Assembly: GCA_951812575.1 (NCBI GenBank)
Contig: OX638322.1
Coordinates: forward strand, 2,541,925 to 2,605,924
DNA: 64,000 nucleotides
From: Candidatus Binatia bacterium
GTDB taxonomy: Bacteria > Desulfobacterota > Binatia > Bin18
Direction: 5' to 3'
A program made the translations under genes and the position numbers. The notes below the pieces were generated by a model. That model was not told where the DNA came from, ran no database searches, and worked only from the letters and a program-made list of their open reading frames with translations. Within the stretch, counting starts at the first letter, position 1. Each line of letters opens with the position of its first letter. Shown here in pieces: positions 17,652 to 25,551 of the stretch.

Positions 17652-18023
17652 TTATTTTAATTGTTCGTGATTTTCGACAAAGCGGGTGACATCATACCCA
17701 TCAACAACACTTGGCTGCCCGTAATTTTCAACCGCCGGGGCGACTTCGGCCAAGGAGAGGGTGAGATGGAATAAGCGCCGCACATCATCCGGAGCATTCT
17801 CGGCTGTAAACTGGTCCAAAAACGGCAGAATGTCTTTCATCCGCGAGAATATGGCTTGATAAAACGCGTTGATTTCTTCCATCGGGCTGGCCTGACGCTT
17901 CGCACTCCGCTCAGGCTCCGTTGCCAAGGCCCATTCAAGGAATGGGGCAAGGTCTCGGAATTGCTCGGGAAGGAGTTGCGCTGCTGCTAGGCCTGACAGT
18001 TTTTCTTCGCTCTTGCTTTCCAT
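17652..18023 (-). CDS. Small Rieske-associated protein, copy 1 (unknown function)
   Basis: First gene of the minus-strand operon, 123 aa, with a good AAAGGAGG ribosome site before the ATG. It has no signal peptide or membrane segment. Conserved blocks shared with the protein at 16065-16403 are PFLEWALATEPERSAKRQ, SPMEEINAFYQAIF and LTLSLAEVAPAVENYGQP. The C-terminus VVDGYDVTRFVENHEQLK is longer than in the paralogue. Function is unknown; pairing with a Rieske alpha gene in both copies suggests a physical or regulatory partnership. Confidence 0.8.
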   Translation of the reverse strand: MESKSEEKLSGLAAAQLLPEQFRDLAPFLEWALATEPERSAKRQASPMEEINAFYQAIFSRMKDILPFLDQFTAENAPDDVRRLFHLTLSLAEVAPAVENYGQPSVVDGYDVTRFVENHEQLK

Positions 18024-18304
18024 TATGGCCTCCTTTCCGTTTTTTCACTTGGGGAAACCGCTTCTCCCCGCGGTCAGCTCTCACCCCCTGGTAATCGCAC
18101 TCACCCGCGGCGTCAGATTGTGAATCATACTTGGTATCAATCCTTTATTGGTCAGTCCGCACAGACTCGTGTGGGCGGGTGGATCGCTAGTGAGCCTCCA
18201 CGGGACTGTTGACTGACCCTGGTTCTCTACAGTGGTCGTTAGAGACCTGGAACGATATACCCAGCTCCATAAAGAGGCCGTATAGTATGCGCTAGGGGGA
18301 CAAA
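18024..18304. other. Divergent intergenic region between Rieske operon and enoyl-CoA hydratase
   Basis: These 281 bases must hold the promoters of the minus-strand Rieske operon and the plus-strand hydratase gene. I see no open frame with coding character. Possible -10 hexamers include TATACC at 18256-18261 (plus) and TATGAT on the minus strand near 18125, but neither has a convincing -35, so I do not call promoters. Confidence 0.5.
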
Positions 18305-19027
18305 ATGCCAAGGCATTTTTTACTCGAAAAAGAAGACCGCATTGCAACACTCACCTTTAATCGACCAGAGAAACGCAACCCATTAAACGAAGACATCCTG
18401 CTGGAGCTGGACGCCCTCTTATGCCGGCTCCGGGACGATACCGGGGTTCGGGTGCTTATTTTCACTGGGGCGGGAAACTCCTTCTGCGCAGGCGCAGATT
18501 TGTCGCTTACCAAAGGAGTAGATGATCCACACGAGCGCGAAGCGATTTTTCAGGAATTCGCTCCCCGCCGGACACGTTTGACGGAACGCGTCCTGGCAAG
18601 CTTGGTCCACCTTGAGCCAATCACGATCGCGGCGGTGAATGGCTATGCGGTTGGGGGAGGCTGGGGGTTGGTACTCGGCTGCGACCTGCGTGTCGCCGTC
18701 GAAGGGGCGGAGTTCTGGTTTCCCGAGGTCGATCTTGGGGCCCCGTTGAGTCCGTCTATGGCGACGCTGCTGGCTGCCCAGGTGGGACCGGCACGGGCCA
18801 AAGAGATGATGCTGACCTGCTGCCATTACACGGCAAACGAGCTCTTATCCCTGGGGATGCTGAATCAGGTGGTGACGCCGGACAAGCTGATGCCGACGGT
18901 CACCGAGCTGGCCCGGAGCCTGGCCGCAAAAAATGCCAACGCACTGATGGTGTCCAAGGCAACCGTGAATGCCGTGCCCCTCCATCGAGCCGTGATTAGG
19001 CCAGACCTGCTGCTCGGACGAGACTAG
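18305..19027 (+). CDS. Enoyl-CoA hydratase/isomerase family protein
   Basis: A 240 aa crotonase-fold protein acting on acyl-CoA thioesters. Typical motifs are FNRPEKRNPLNEDI at the N-terminus, FCAGADLS (oxyanion hole) and AAVNGYAVGGGWGL (second oxyanion-hole region). The acidic residue in WFPEVDLGA lies where hydratases carry the second catalytic Glu. The ATG at 18305 follows AGGGGGA. The gene diverges from the Rieske operon and may process its CoA-linked downstream products; the specific reaction is not predictable. Confidence 0.88.
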   Translation: MPRHFLLEKEDRIATLTFNRPEKRNPLNEDILLELDALLCRLRDDTGVRVLIFTGAGNSFCAGADLSLTKGVDDPHEREAIFQEFAPRRTRLTERVLASLVHLEPITIAAVNGYAVGGGWGLVLGCDLRVAVEGAEFWFPEVDLGAPLSPSMATLLAAQVGPARAKEMMLTCCHYTANELLSLGMLNQVVTPDKLMPTVTELARSLAAKNANALMVSKATVNAVPLHRAVIRPDLLLGRD

Positions 19028-19065
19028 CGCAATTCATGCTTTCGTATAGCCCGTCCCCGCCGTCA

Positions 19066-19083
19066 TTCCGGCGGAAGCCGGAA
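19066..19083. repeat. REP-like hairpin between convergent genes
   Basis: TTCCGGC-GGAA-GCCGGAA is a perfect 7-bp stem with a 4-base loop, preceded by CGTCA. It resembles the widespread dispersed extragenic repeat of the CGTCATTCCGGC type. Lying between two convergent genes it could also serve as a bidirectional terminator, although there is no T-tract. Confidence 0.6.
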
Positions 19084-19103
19084 GGCGTTTCACACCATAC
19101 GGC

Positions 19104-19907
19104 CTACTTCGCGTCTTTGTAGCTGAAGCCCAGACCCGCCCGTGCATCGCTCTGGATGCCGTACTGGGGAATAGGGTAGGACAGCCCGTTCTTGGCCAGC
19201 CGGGCCAAGCCGTCCAGGGCTTTCGGCAGGTAGTGAGGCGGTATGGCCATCAGCAGCTCATCCTCAAGTACGCCCCCGTAGCGCCGCTCGGCATAGCACG
19301 GAATCGAGACGCTCGGCTCCCCGGTCAGCTTGGCCCGTCCCCAGGAGTCGGCGCAGGCCGACTCGCCCACGCTGCCCCACTGCATTTTTCTATAGCCCGT
19401 CCATTGCAGGCCGTTGATCAACAGGATCATCTGGGCCGGGGTGGCGTAAATCAGACAGATATCCGGCGGGTTGAGCCGACCCGACACCAGCGGCGAGACC
19501 GCCAGGGCCTGATAGCGGCCGTAGGGCACGACATCCATGGCCTGTTGGTGGGCGGCTGAGTCCTGCTCGGTCTCAAACCACACGCCGGCCATGGTTTTGC
19601 CGCACCGCCACTCCTCGTCCTGGGGGGCGAGACCCAACACGGCCGAGCACTGGCTGCCGACCAAATCTTTTGCCGTCAGGCCGACAGTCCAATTGAGCCG
19701 GGCGGCCTGGGCGACGAGTTGGTCGGCGGTGTGGATATCCTTGGGACGCCGGAGCCGGGGAATCGCTTCCATTTCCTCGACCGAGGTAAACCATTTCATA
19801 CCGATTGGTGTAGCGCGCAGGTGGAGACGGCGGTTGAGTTCATCGATTAGCGTGGGCCAGTCGTAGCTCGGCTGGTCCTGGGCGGTGGAAGTTGATGGCT
19901 GTGTCAT
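19104..19907 (-). CDS. DUF169 family protein
   Basis: A 267 aa protein of the uncharacterised DUF169 family. The ATG at 19907 is chosen because GGAGGG stands nine bases upstream; the in-frame extension to 20024 runs through the regulatory region and looks non-coding. Family features include an early PIGMKWF strand, several Cys residues (SQCSAVLGL, WRCGKTMAG, SACADSWG) and a central LVSGRLNPPDICLIYATPAQ segment. Such proteins often stand beside catabolic genes but their activity is unknown. It diverges from the small membrane protein gene, with the 20058-20109 element between them. Confidence 0.82.
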   Translation of the reverse strand: MTQPSTSTAQDQPSYDWPTLIDELNRRLHLRATPIGMKWFTSVEEMEAIPRLRRPKDIHTADQLVAQAARLNWTVGLTAKDLVGSQCSAVLGLAPQDEEWRCGKTMAGVWFETEQDSAAHQQAMDVVPYGRYQALAVSPLVSGRLNPPDICLIYATPAQMILLINGLQWTGYRKMQWGSVGESACADSWGRAKLTGEPSVSIPCYAERRYGGVLEDELLMAIPPHYLPKALDGLARLAKNGLSYPIPQYGIQSDARAGLGFSYKDAK

Positions 19908-20057
19908 AATCTGCCCTCCTGTCGTGTGTGTAGCACGGCCCTGGCGGCCCGGCCACTCGGGCTTGCCCTGAGGTGGCTGAACCGGGACGCCATGACAAGT
20001 CCTGCGAGCCGAGTGAGCAGTCATACGAGGACGGCTGATGAGCTAAAGTTTGACGTT

Positions 20058-20109
20058 TGTCCGGTTTGTCTGATACGAACCTGACGCTTATCCGGTTAGA
20101 ACAATTTGA
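20058..20109 (+). promoter_or_regulatory. Upstream element A with 16-bp pseudo-palindrome
   Basis: This 52-base stretch lies 31-82 bases before the small membrane protein gene and aligns over its whole length with element B (20670-20722). It contains TCTGATACGAACCTGA at 20069-20084, whose symmetric positions (TC.G.T.CG.A.C.GA) suit a dimeric repressor such as a TetR type. TCCGGTT occurs twice in it, 31 bases apart. Both elements end in TTAGAACAA. It probably includes an operator and promoter; the binding protein is unknown. Confidence 0.6.
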
Positions 20110-20139
20110 TAGGGGTGCATGTAAAGCAAGGAGATCGTC

Positions 20140-20619
20140 ATGTCGCAAGTCCAAGTCTCTATCCCCGCCCAGGAAAGTCTGGGCTCCCGTCTCGCATCTC
20201 AGAGCCGGGTGGATACCAAGCAGTTGACGCATCCAGGATTTATTTTCAGTGGCGCGCTGATCGCGGTTGCGATTGCGCTCGGCCACTGGTTTTTGCCAGA
20301 AGAGCACGTCTTAGAAAGTTTGGGGATTCTCGGGGGAGTGCTCGGAGGCGTCTATGTCGGCATGGGCGTGCTTTCCCCCGAGCCGAAGAAAGAGGCTCTG
20401 CAAATCGGTATGGGGGCGCTCGTGACGGGACTCGCCTTTGCGGGCTTATGGGTGAGTCCCGTCTTTTTCGCGCTCGCGTGCTTTACGCATGGCGTGTGGG
20501 ATGTGATCACCGGGCATCCCAAATGCCTTAATTTTTCCCTTTCCCATTGGTATGTGCCGATGTGTCTGGGCTACGACTTCCTGTTTGGCGTGTTTATCCT
20601 CATATGGTGGAGCCTGTAG
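20140..20619 (+). CDS. Small polytopic membrane protein (DUF6010-like)
   Basis: A 159 aa integral membrane protein with four or five hydrophobic segments, for example GFIFSGALIAVAIALGHWFL and ESLGILGGVLGGVYVGMGVL. The C-terminal half has HGVWDVITGHP, then WYVPMCLGYDFLFG, a His/Trp/Asp pattern I associate with the DUF6010 membrane family; that assignment is tentative. The ATG at 20140 has AAGGAGA eight bases upstream. It shares an upstream element with the acyl-CoA dehydrogenase gene, implying co-regulation with the catabolic block. Function is unknown. Confidence 0.75.
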   Translation: MSQVQVSIPAQESLGSRLASQSRVDTKQLTHPGFIFSGALIAVAIALGHWFLPEEHVLESLGILGGVLGGVYVGMGVLSPEPKKEALQIGMGALVTGLAFAGLWVSPVFFALACFTHGVWDVITGHPKCLNFSLSHWYVPMCLGYDFLFGVFILIWWSL

Positions 20620-20669
20620 GCCCTCACCGTGGTGGCTTGGTCCCCAGGTGGTGACGCAGAACACGCTTC

Positions 20670-20722
20670 TGTCCAGTTACTCTGATACGGAACTGATGCC
20701 CGTCTAATTTAGAACAAGGTGA
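20670..20722 (+). promoter_or_regulatory. Upstream element B, near-copy of element A
   Basis: This 53-base stretch precedes the acyl-CoA dehydrogenase gene by 33 bases. It matches element A (20058-20109) in order and spacing: TGTCC.GTT, then TCTGATACGGAACTGA at 20681-20696, then TTAGAACAA. The same symmetric positions are kept in the 16-bp pseudo-palindrome while non-symmetric ones differ, as expected for a conserved operator. Confidence 0.6.
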
Positions 20723-20755
20723 CAAGATCGCATGGAAAGCAAGGAGGTCTCAGAC

Positions 20756-21985
20756 ATGGCAACGAATCCAACCGAGCGTCAGCAGCGCCTCATCGCTATG
20801 GCGGCCGCTCACGCCGACGATTTCAAATTACGGGTGGCCGAGCACGATGCGGACAGCAGCTTTCCGCATGAAAATGTGGCGGCCATGAAAGCGTCGGGCT
20901 ATACCGCGCTCATCGTACCGGAAGAGCTGGGCGGCGGCGGCGCTACACCGCTGGATATTGCCATGGCCCAGGAACGTCTGGCCTACGGCGACCTGCCCAT
21001 GGCCATTGCCGTCAATATGCACCACATCGTGGTCTCCATTCTGGCCGACCTGTGGCGGCTCAACCAGAAGGGCGAGGGACCACAGGTGGACGCTCTGGAG
21101 CCCATGCTCAAGGCGACAGTGACCGACGGTCTGATTTTCGGAGGACCGGTCAGCGATCCAAAAATGAACAGCTCGGTCGGCTTTGCCGGTATTAACGATA
21201 CGACTCGTCAGGCGACCAAGGTGGACGGCGGCTACCGGCTGAACGGCAAGAGCGGCTTTGGCACCATGTCCGCAGGGGCCGACTATCTGCTGACGACCGC
21301 GCGCTATGAAGACCCTGACAACGGCCCGCAATGCCTGCTGTGCTTCTTTCCGACCACAGCTGAGGGCGTCGAGATTCAGACCAACTGGGATACGATGAGC
21401 ATCCGTTCTTCGCAGAGCAATGATGTGGTCTGGAACAATGTGTTTGTCTCTGACGATGCCGCGGTGTTACGACCGGCCCAAAGCTGGGACGCCATCGCCG
21501 ACATTACCGCCTCATGGTGGGTGGCCTCCGGCCCGGCGTGTTATATCGGCCTGGCCCAGGCGGCGCGCGATTACGCGATGAACTGGGTTGCTGGACGGAA
21601 ACAAGAGCCGTTCGATCAGCCCATGACCCACTATCCGAGCAATCAACTCCTGGCCGCGGAAATGGAAATCGGTCTGCGCTCGGCACGGGCCATGCTGCAT
21701 CAGTCCGTTGCCGCTCACGAGGACGTCAAGGTGCGCACCCAGGAAGACCTCGTCAATCTGATCTCGTGTTTTCAGTTTGTGATGGAAGCCTGCGTTCAGG
21801 TGGTTGATAAAGCCATGCGCATGGTCGGCGGCGCAGCCCTGTTCAAGAAGAACCCCATGGAACAGATGTACCGCGACGTGCGGGCCGCGGTCATCCATCA
21901 GCCCTTTGCCGGTATGGAAGGCAAGGCCCTGCTCGGGCGGCGGACCTTCGGCCTGCCGGTGTATACCAGCCCGCGTTTTGTATAA
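20756..21985 (+). CDS. Acyl-CoA dehydrogenase family flavoprotein
   Basis: A 409 aa protein with the three-part acyl-CoA dehydrogenase fold. The ATG at 20756 is preferred over 20732 because AAGGAGG stands eight bases before it. Recognisable parts are the N-terminal helical domain (AAMKASGYTALIVPEELGGGG), the FAD-contacting strand region (YRLNGKSGFGTMSAGADYLL) and the C-terminal helices (QVVDKAMRMVGGAALFK). It may oxidise an acyl-CoA or, like the DszC/HsaA-related branch, act as a flavin-dependent monooxygenase; no catalytic Glu can be assigned with confidence. It heads a plus-strand run with a flavin monooxygenase 15 bases downstream. Confidence 0.85.
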   Translation: MATNPTERQQRLIAMAAAHADDFKLRVAEHDADSSFPHENVAAMKASGYTALIVPEELGGGGATPLDIAMAQERLAYGDLPMAIAVNMHHIVVSILADLWRLNQKGEGPQVDALEPMLKATVTDGLIFGGPVSDPKMNSSVGFAGINDTTRQATKVDGGYRLNGKSGFGTMSAGADYLLTTARYEDPDNGPQCLLCFFPTTAEGVEIQTNWDTMSIRSSQSNDVVWNNVFVSDDAAVLRPAQSWDAIADITASWWVASGPACYIGLAQAARDYAMNWVAGRKQEPFDQPMTHYPSNQLLAAEMEIGLRSARAMLHQSVAAHEDVKVRTQEDLVNLISCFQFVMEACVQVVDKAMRMVGGAALFKKNPMEQMYRDVRAAVIHQPFAGMEGKALLGRRTFGLPVYTSPRFV

Positions 21986-22000
21986 GGAAGGAACGGATAT

Positions 22001-23488
22001 ATGGCCGAACCCAATCTGAACCCCCAAGACCTCAAACACGCCCCGCAAGGTCCGCGCATCGTCATTATCGGCGCGGGCATGGCCGGCATCCTGTCCGCTA
22101 TCAAGTTTCGTGAGGCCGGCTATGACAACTTTGTCATCTATGAGAAGTCAGACGCCCTGGGCGGTACCTGGCGGGCGAACACCTATCCGGGCCTGGCCTG
22201 CGACGTGCCGGCGCATTCATACACCTATTCTTTTGAACCCAACCCGGACTGGAGTCAGGTGTTTGCTCCGGGCCCTGAGATTCGGACTTATTTCGAGAAT
22301 GTTGCTCAGAAGTACGCCGTTGTAGACCGTGTCCGCTTTGAGGAAGAGATTACGGCCTGCGAATTCATTGACGGCCGCTGGCAGATTCGGACCAGTCAGG
22401 GACGCGAAGACCAGGCGGATATCATCATTGCCGCCACCGGCGTGCTGCACCATCCCAATCGGGCGACCATCCCCGGTCTCGACACCTTCGAGGGCGCGCA
22501 CTTCCATAGCGCTGAGTGGGATCACAGTGTCCCGCTCGACGGCGCGCGGGTTGGCGTGGTCGGCACCGGCTCGACCGCAATCCAGATTACCACCGCCCTG
22601 GTTGAGCGGGTGGCCCGCTACACCTTATTCCAGCGTACCGCGCAGTGGGTCTTCAAAATGGAGAACGACGCCTACGCGGCTGCCGAGCGAGCCGTGTTTG
22701 CCAACGACCTGCAGAAAATCTACGCGCTGCGCGAAGAGCAGGAGGGCTTTTTTGACAATTTCAGTAAGGCGGTCATTGATTCTGATTCCCCCGAGATGAG
22801 AGAGATTGAAGCCGTCTGCCTGGCCAACCTTGAAGAGACGGTAAAAGACCCGGCATTACGTGAGAAACTCCGGCCAGATTATCGGGCGGCCTGTAAGCGT
22901 CTCATTCTTTCGCCCAATTTCTATGAGTCCATTCAGCATCCGAACGCCGAACTCGTGGTCTCCGGCATTGAAACCGTTGAACCCAAGGGCGTTCGGACTA
23001 AGGATGGCAAACTGCACGAACTGGACGTCCTGGTGCTGGCGACCGGCTTTCGGGCCAACCGATTTATTCGACCGACCCTGGTGCGCGGCCGGGGCGGTGT
23101 CGATCTTGACGACGTATGGGCGGACCATCCGGTTGCCTATCTCTCGATTTCCATTCCGGAGTTTCCGAACTTCTTTATGCTGAACGGCCCCAACGGTCCG
23201 GTCGGCAACTTTTCGTTGATCCGCATTGCCGAACTGCAACTGGGCTATATCCTGCAACTCATGGAAAGAATACGCAGGGGGGAGTGCCGGGAAATCAGCG
23301 CCAGCCGCCCGGCCACGGATGACTATGAGCGGTCCCGTGCGCAGGCCGCCAAGAAATCGATTTGGGCGACGGGCTGCAATAGCTGGTATCTGGACAAGCA
23401 CGGTGTGCCGGCAAGCTGGCCCTGGTCCCAGGCCCATTTCGACGAAGAAATGGCCGCGCCTAAACTCGAAGCCTATGACGTGGCCTAG
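22001..23488 (+). CDS. Flavin-containing/Baeyer-Villiger-type monooxygenase
   Basis: A 495 aa class B flavoprotein monooxygenase using FAD and NADPH to insert oxygen beside a ketone or oxidise a heteroatom. The FAD fold is IVIIGAGMAGILSAIKF, followed by GGTWRANTYPGLACDVPAH. The BVMO fingerprint appears as FEGAHFHSAEWD. The NADPH fold is VGVVGTGSTAIQI, and ATGF comes late (VLATGFRANRF). It is shorter than the two large BVMOs at 52026 and 55289 and lacks their N-terminal extension. Its place between an acyl-CoA dehydrogenase and a Rieske dioxygenase indicates a multi-step ring-oxidation pathway. AAGGAAGG before the ATG supports the start. Confidence 0.9.
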   Translation: MAEPNLNPQDLKHAPQGPRIVIIGAGMAGILSAIKFREAGYDNFVIYEKSDALGGTWRANTYPGLACDVPAHSYTYSFEPNPDWSQVFAPGPEIRTYFENVAQKYAVVDRVRFEEEITACEFIDGRWQIRTSQGREDQADIIIAATGVLHHPNRATIPGLDTFEGAHFHSAEWDHSVPLDGARVGVVGTGSTAIQITTALVERVARYTLFQRTAQWVFKMENDAYAAAERAVFANDLQKIYALREEQEGFFDNFSKAVIDSDSPEMREIEAVCLANLEETVKDPALREKLRPDYRAACKRLILSPNFYESIQHPNAELVVSGIETVEPKGVRTKDGKLHELDVLVLATGFRANRFIRPTLVRGRGGVDLDDVWADHPVAYLSISIPEFPNFFMLNGPNGPVGNFSLIRIAELQLGYILQLMERIRRGECREISASRPATDDYERSRAQAAKKSIWATGCNSWYLDKHGVPASWPWSQAHFDEEMAAPKLEAYDVA

Positions 23489-23623
23489 CGCGGACCGCGG
23501 TGTGGGGTACCGCCTGCGTCGCCTGCGTTTGCCATTCATGCTTGACAGTCCGTCCGAACCGAGACACAACGTCCGATAAGGGATCGTAACCGGGAACGTC
23601 ATGATTCGGGAGGAATTGCAGAC

Positions 23624-25039
23624 ATGAGTATCCAGACTGTCGGCTCAGTTGCATCCGGCACCGGTCTGAACGGCCGGCAACCGGTTGGAGACCTTGAGCG
23701 GGACGTGCGCGATTACATTATGGACCGTCCTGAGCAGGGCGTATTTACGGTGGACCGGGACGTATTCCGGGACCCGCGCGTCTTTGACCTGGAGATGCAG
23801 CACATCTTCGAGGGCAGTTGGATCTACCTGGCACATGAGAGCCAGCTTGCCCGACCGCACGATTTCTTTACGACCAGCATGGGCCGCCAGCCGGTCCTCC
23901 TGATGCGCGACAAGGCCGGTCAGGTCGGCGCGTTCATCAACGCCTGTCCGCACCGAGGGGCCACCGTATGCCCGCTCAAACGCGGCAACCGGCGGGTGCT
24001 GACCTGTCCGTATCACGGCTGGTCGTTCAATACTGCCGGTGCGCTGATCAGCATCAAGGACCATGCCAACGGTGCCTATCCAGCCGCGTTCGAGGAACAG
24101 CCGCACGGTCTCACGCCCATCGCCCGACTGGCCAATTACAAAGGCTTTCTGTTCGGCTCGCTCAACGCCGACGTGCCCGCTCTCGAAGACCATCTGGTTG
24201 CGGCCCTGCCGATCATCGATATGCTGGCCGACCAGGCTCCGGATGGCTGGGAGGTGGTCGCCGGTAGCGCGGATTACACCTATCACGGCAACTGGAAGCT
24301 CCAGGTGGAAAACGGCGTGGACGGCTATCATTTCGACGTGGTCCACCGCACCTTTGTGGGTGTCGTCCAGCGCCGCGCGCAGTCGAGCTCGGACGAGGTA
24401 CAATCCCTGGACGCCGAACGCCTGGACGCCCCGACCAATGCGACCGGCTGTTACGACCTGGGTAACGGCCACACCCTGCTGTGGACCGACTACCCTAACC
24501 CGCAGGTCCGACCCTCGTACGCCCAGCGGGACGCCCTGTGCGCCCAATATGGTGAAGCGCAGGCGCGCTGGATGGTCGAACGGTTGCGCAACCTGCTGCT
24601 CTACCCCAACGTGTTTCTGATGGATCAGATCTCGGCCCAGATTCGGGTCGTGATCCCGCTGGCGGTCGATAGGACCCTGGTCTCGACCTATTGCCTTGCG
24701 CCGGTGGGTGAGGCCCCCGAGACGCGGGCGCACCGGCTGCGCCAGTACGAAGACTTTTTCAACGCCAGCGGAGTCGGCACGCCGGACGACCTGGCCGCGT
24801 TCGAGGCCTGCCAGCGCGGCTTTAACGGTCACCAGGTGCGCTGGCAGCAGGGCTATGTGCGCGGTACCGGCCGGACCGTCTCGGGCGCCGATGCCGACGC
24901 CCGCTCGGTCGGACTGCAACCGATCGCCAGCAGCGGCAACTTTCAGGACGAGATTATTTTTCAGGGCCAGTATCGGCGCTGGCTGGCCCTCATGAGCCAG
25001 GGCCAGGAAGCCACCCGCGGAAACGGCCATGCCGGTTGA
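23624..25039 (+). CDS. Rieske aromatic dioxygenase, alpha subunit (BenA/XylX-like)
   Basis: A 471 aa large subunit close in sequence style to benzoate or anthranilate 1,2-dioxygenases. BenA-type motifs are visible: LEMQHIFEGSWIYLAHESQL and GRQPVLLMRDKAGQ. Rieske ligands are Cys108/His110 (CPHRGA) and Cys128/His131 (CPYHGW). The iron site is NWKLQVENGVDGYHFDVVHR with Asp233, His236 and His241, the classical Asp-bridged arrangement. It would cis-dihydroxylate an aromatic carboxylate or related ring. The beta gene overlaps its 3' end by 11 bases. No reductase (BenC) gene follows. GGGAGG precedes the ATG. Confidence 0.93.
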   Translation: MSIQTVGSVASGTGLNGRQPVGDLERDVRDYIMDRPEQGVFTVDRDVFRDPRVFDLEMQHIFEGSWIYLAHESQLARPHDFFTTSMGRQPVLLMRDKAGQVGAFINACPHRGATVCPLKRGNRRVLTCPYHGWSFNTAGALISIKDHANGAYPAAFEEQPHGLTPIARLANYKGFLFGSLNADVPALEDHLVAALPIIDMLADQAPDGWEVVAGSADYTYHGNWKLQVENGVDGYHFDVVHRTFVGVVQRRAQSSSDEVQSLDAERLDAPTNATGCYDLGNGHTLLWTDYPNPQVRPSYAQRDALCAQYGEAQARWMVERLRNLLLYPNVFLMDQISAQIRVVIPLAVDRTLVSTYCLAPVGEAPETRAHRLRQYEDFFNASGVGTPDDLAAFEACQRGFNGHQVRWQQGYVRGTGRTVSGADADARSVGLQPIASSGNFQDEIIFQGQYRRWLALMSQGQEATRGNGHAG

Positions 25040-25526
25040 CCTACTGGCGCACTGTACCCAGGTGGTGTTTGACGAGGCCGCCTGTCTGGACCAGCGCCGC
25101 TGGGCGGACTGGCTGGCCCTGTATGCCGACGATGCGGAATACTGGGTACCGGCCTGGACTGATGACGGCCGACCCACGAACGACCCGCAGAGCGAGCTGT
25201 CGCTGATCTATTACAATAGCAAGGCCGGACTGGAAGACCGGGTCTGGCGGATCGAGTCGGGCCTGTCGCCAGCCTCCCAGCCCCTGGACCGGACCTGCCA
25301 CCTGATTACCAATATCCGTCTCACGAACGAGGACGCTGAGCGACCGGTCGTGGCGGCGCACTGGCAGGTGAACGCCTACAAGCCCGGAAAACAGCGGTCG
25401 TTTCTCTATTACGGCTTTTATGAGTATGAGCTCCGGCGGACGGCGGAGAGCTATCGGATTGCCAAAAAGAAGGTCACCCTCTTGAACGATATTGTCGAGG
25501 GGGTGTTGGATATCTACCATATATAA
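25029..25526 (+). CDS. Rieske aromatic dioxygenase, beta subunit (BenB-like)
   Basis: The 165 aa small subunit of an alpha3beta3 ring-hydroxylating dioxygenase, with a SnoaL/NTF2 fold. Family features are EAACLDQRRWADWLALYADD, YWVPAW, and SLIYYNSKAGLEDRVWRI, all close to BenB/XylY. The gene begins inside the end of the alpha gene (ATGCCGGTTGA), so the two are translationally coupled. Beta subunits are mainly structural. The nearby P450 gene begins 25 bases downstream. Confidence 0.93.
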   Translation: MPVDLLAHCTQVVFDEAACLDQRRWADWLALYADDAEYWVPAWTDDGRPTNDPQSELSLIYYNSKAGLEDRVWRIESGLSPASQPLDRTCHLITNIRLTNEDAERPVVAAHWQVNAYKPGKQRSFLYYGFYEYELRRTAESYRIAKKKVTLLNDIVEGVLDIYHI

Positions 25527-25551
25527 ACAAGTCCACTGACGAGAGAGCGCT

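Noticed and set aside
19104..20024. Longer version of the DUF169 gene starting at 20024
   Set aside because: The extra 39 residues lie in the regulatory gap, while ATG 19907 has a strong ribosome site and begins near the family N-terminus.
23542..23580. TTGACA before the BenA-like gene as a promoter
   Set aside because: The -35 is perfect but no reasonable -10 lies 16-18 bases downstream (CACAAC only), so I do not call it.
23645..25177. Long open frame of about 510 codons on the minus strand over the BenA-like gene
   Set aside because: It mirrors the codon structure of a clearly recognisable Rieske alpha gene on the plus strand and has no recognisable domains.
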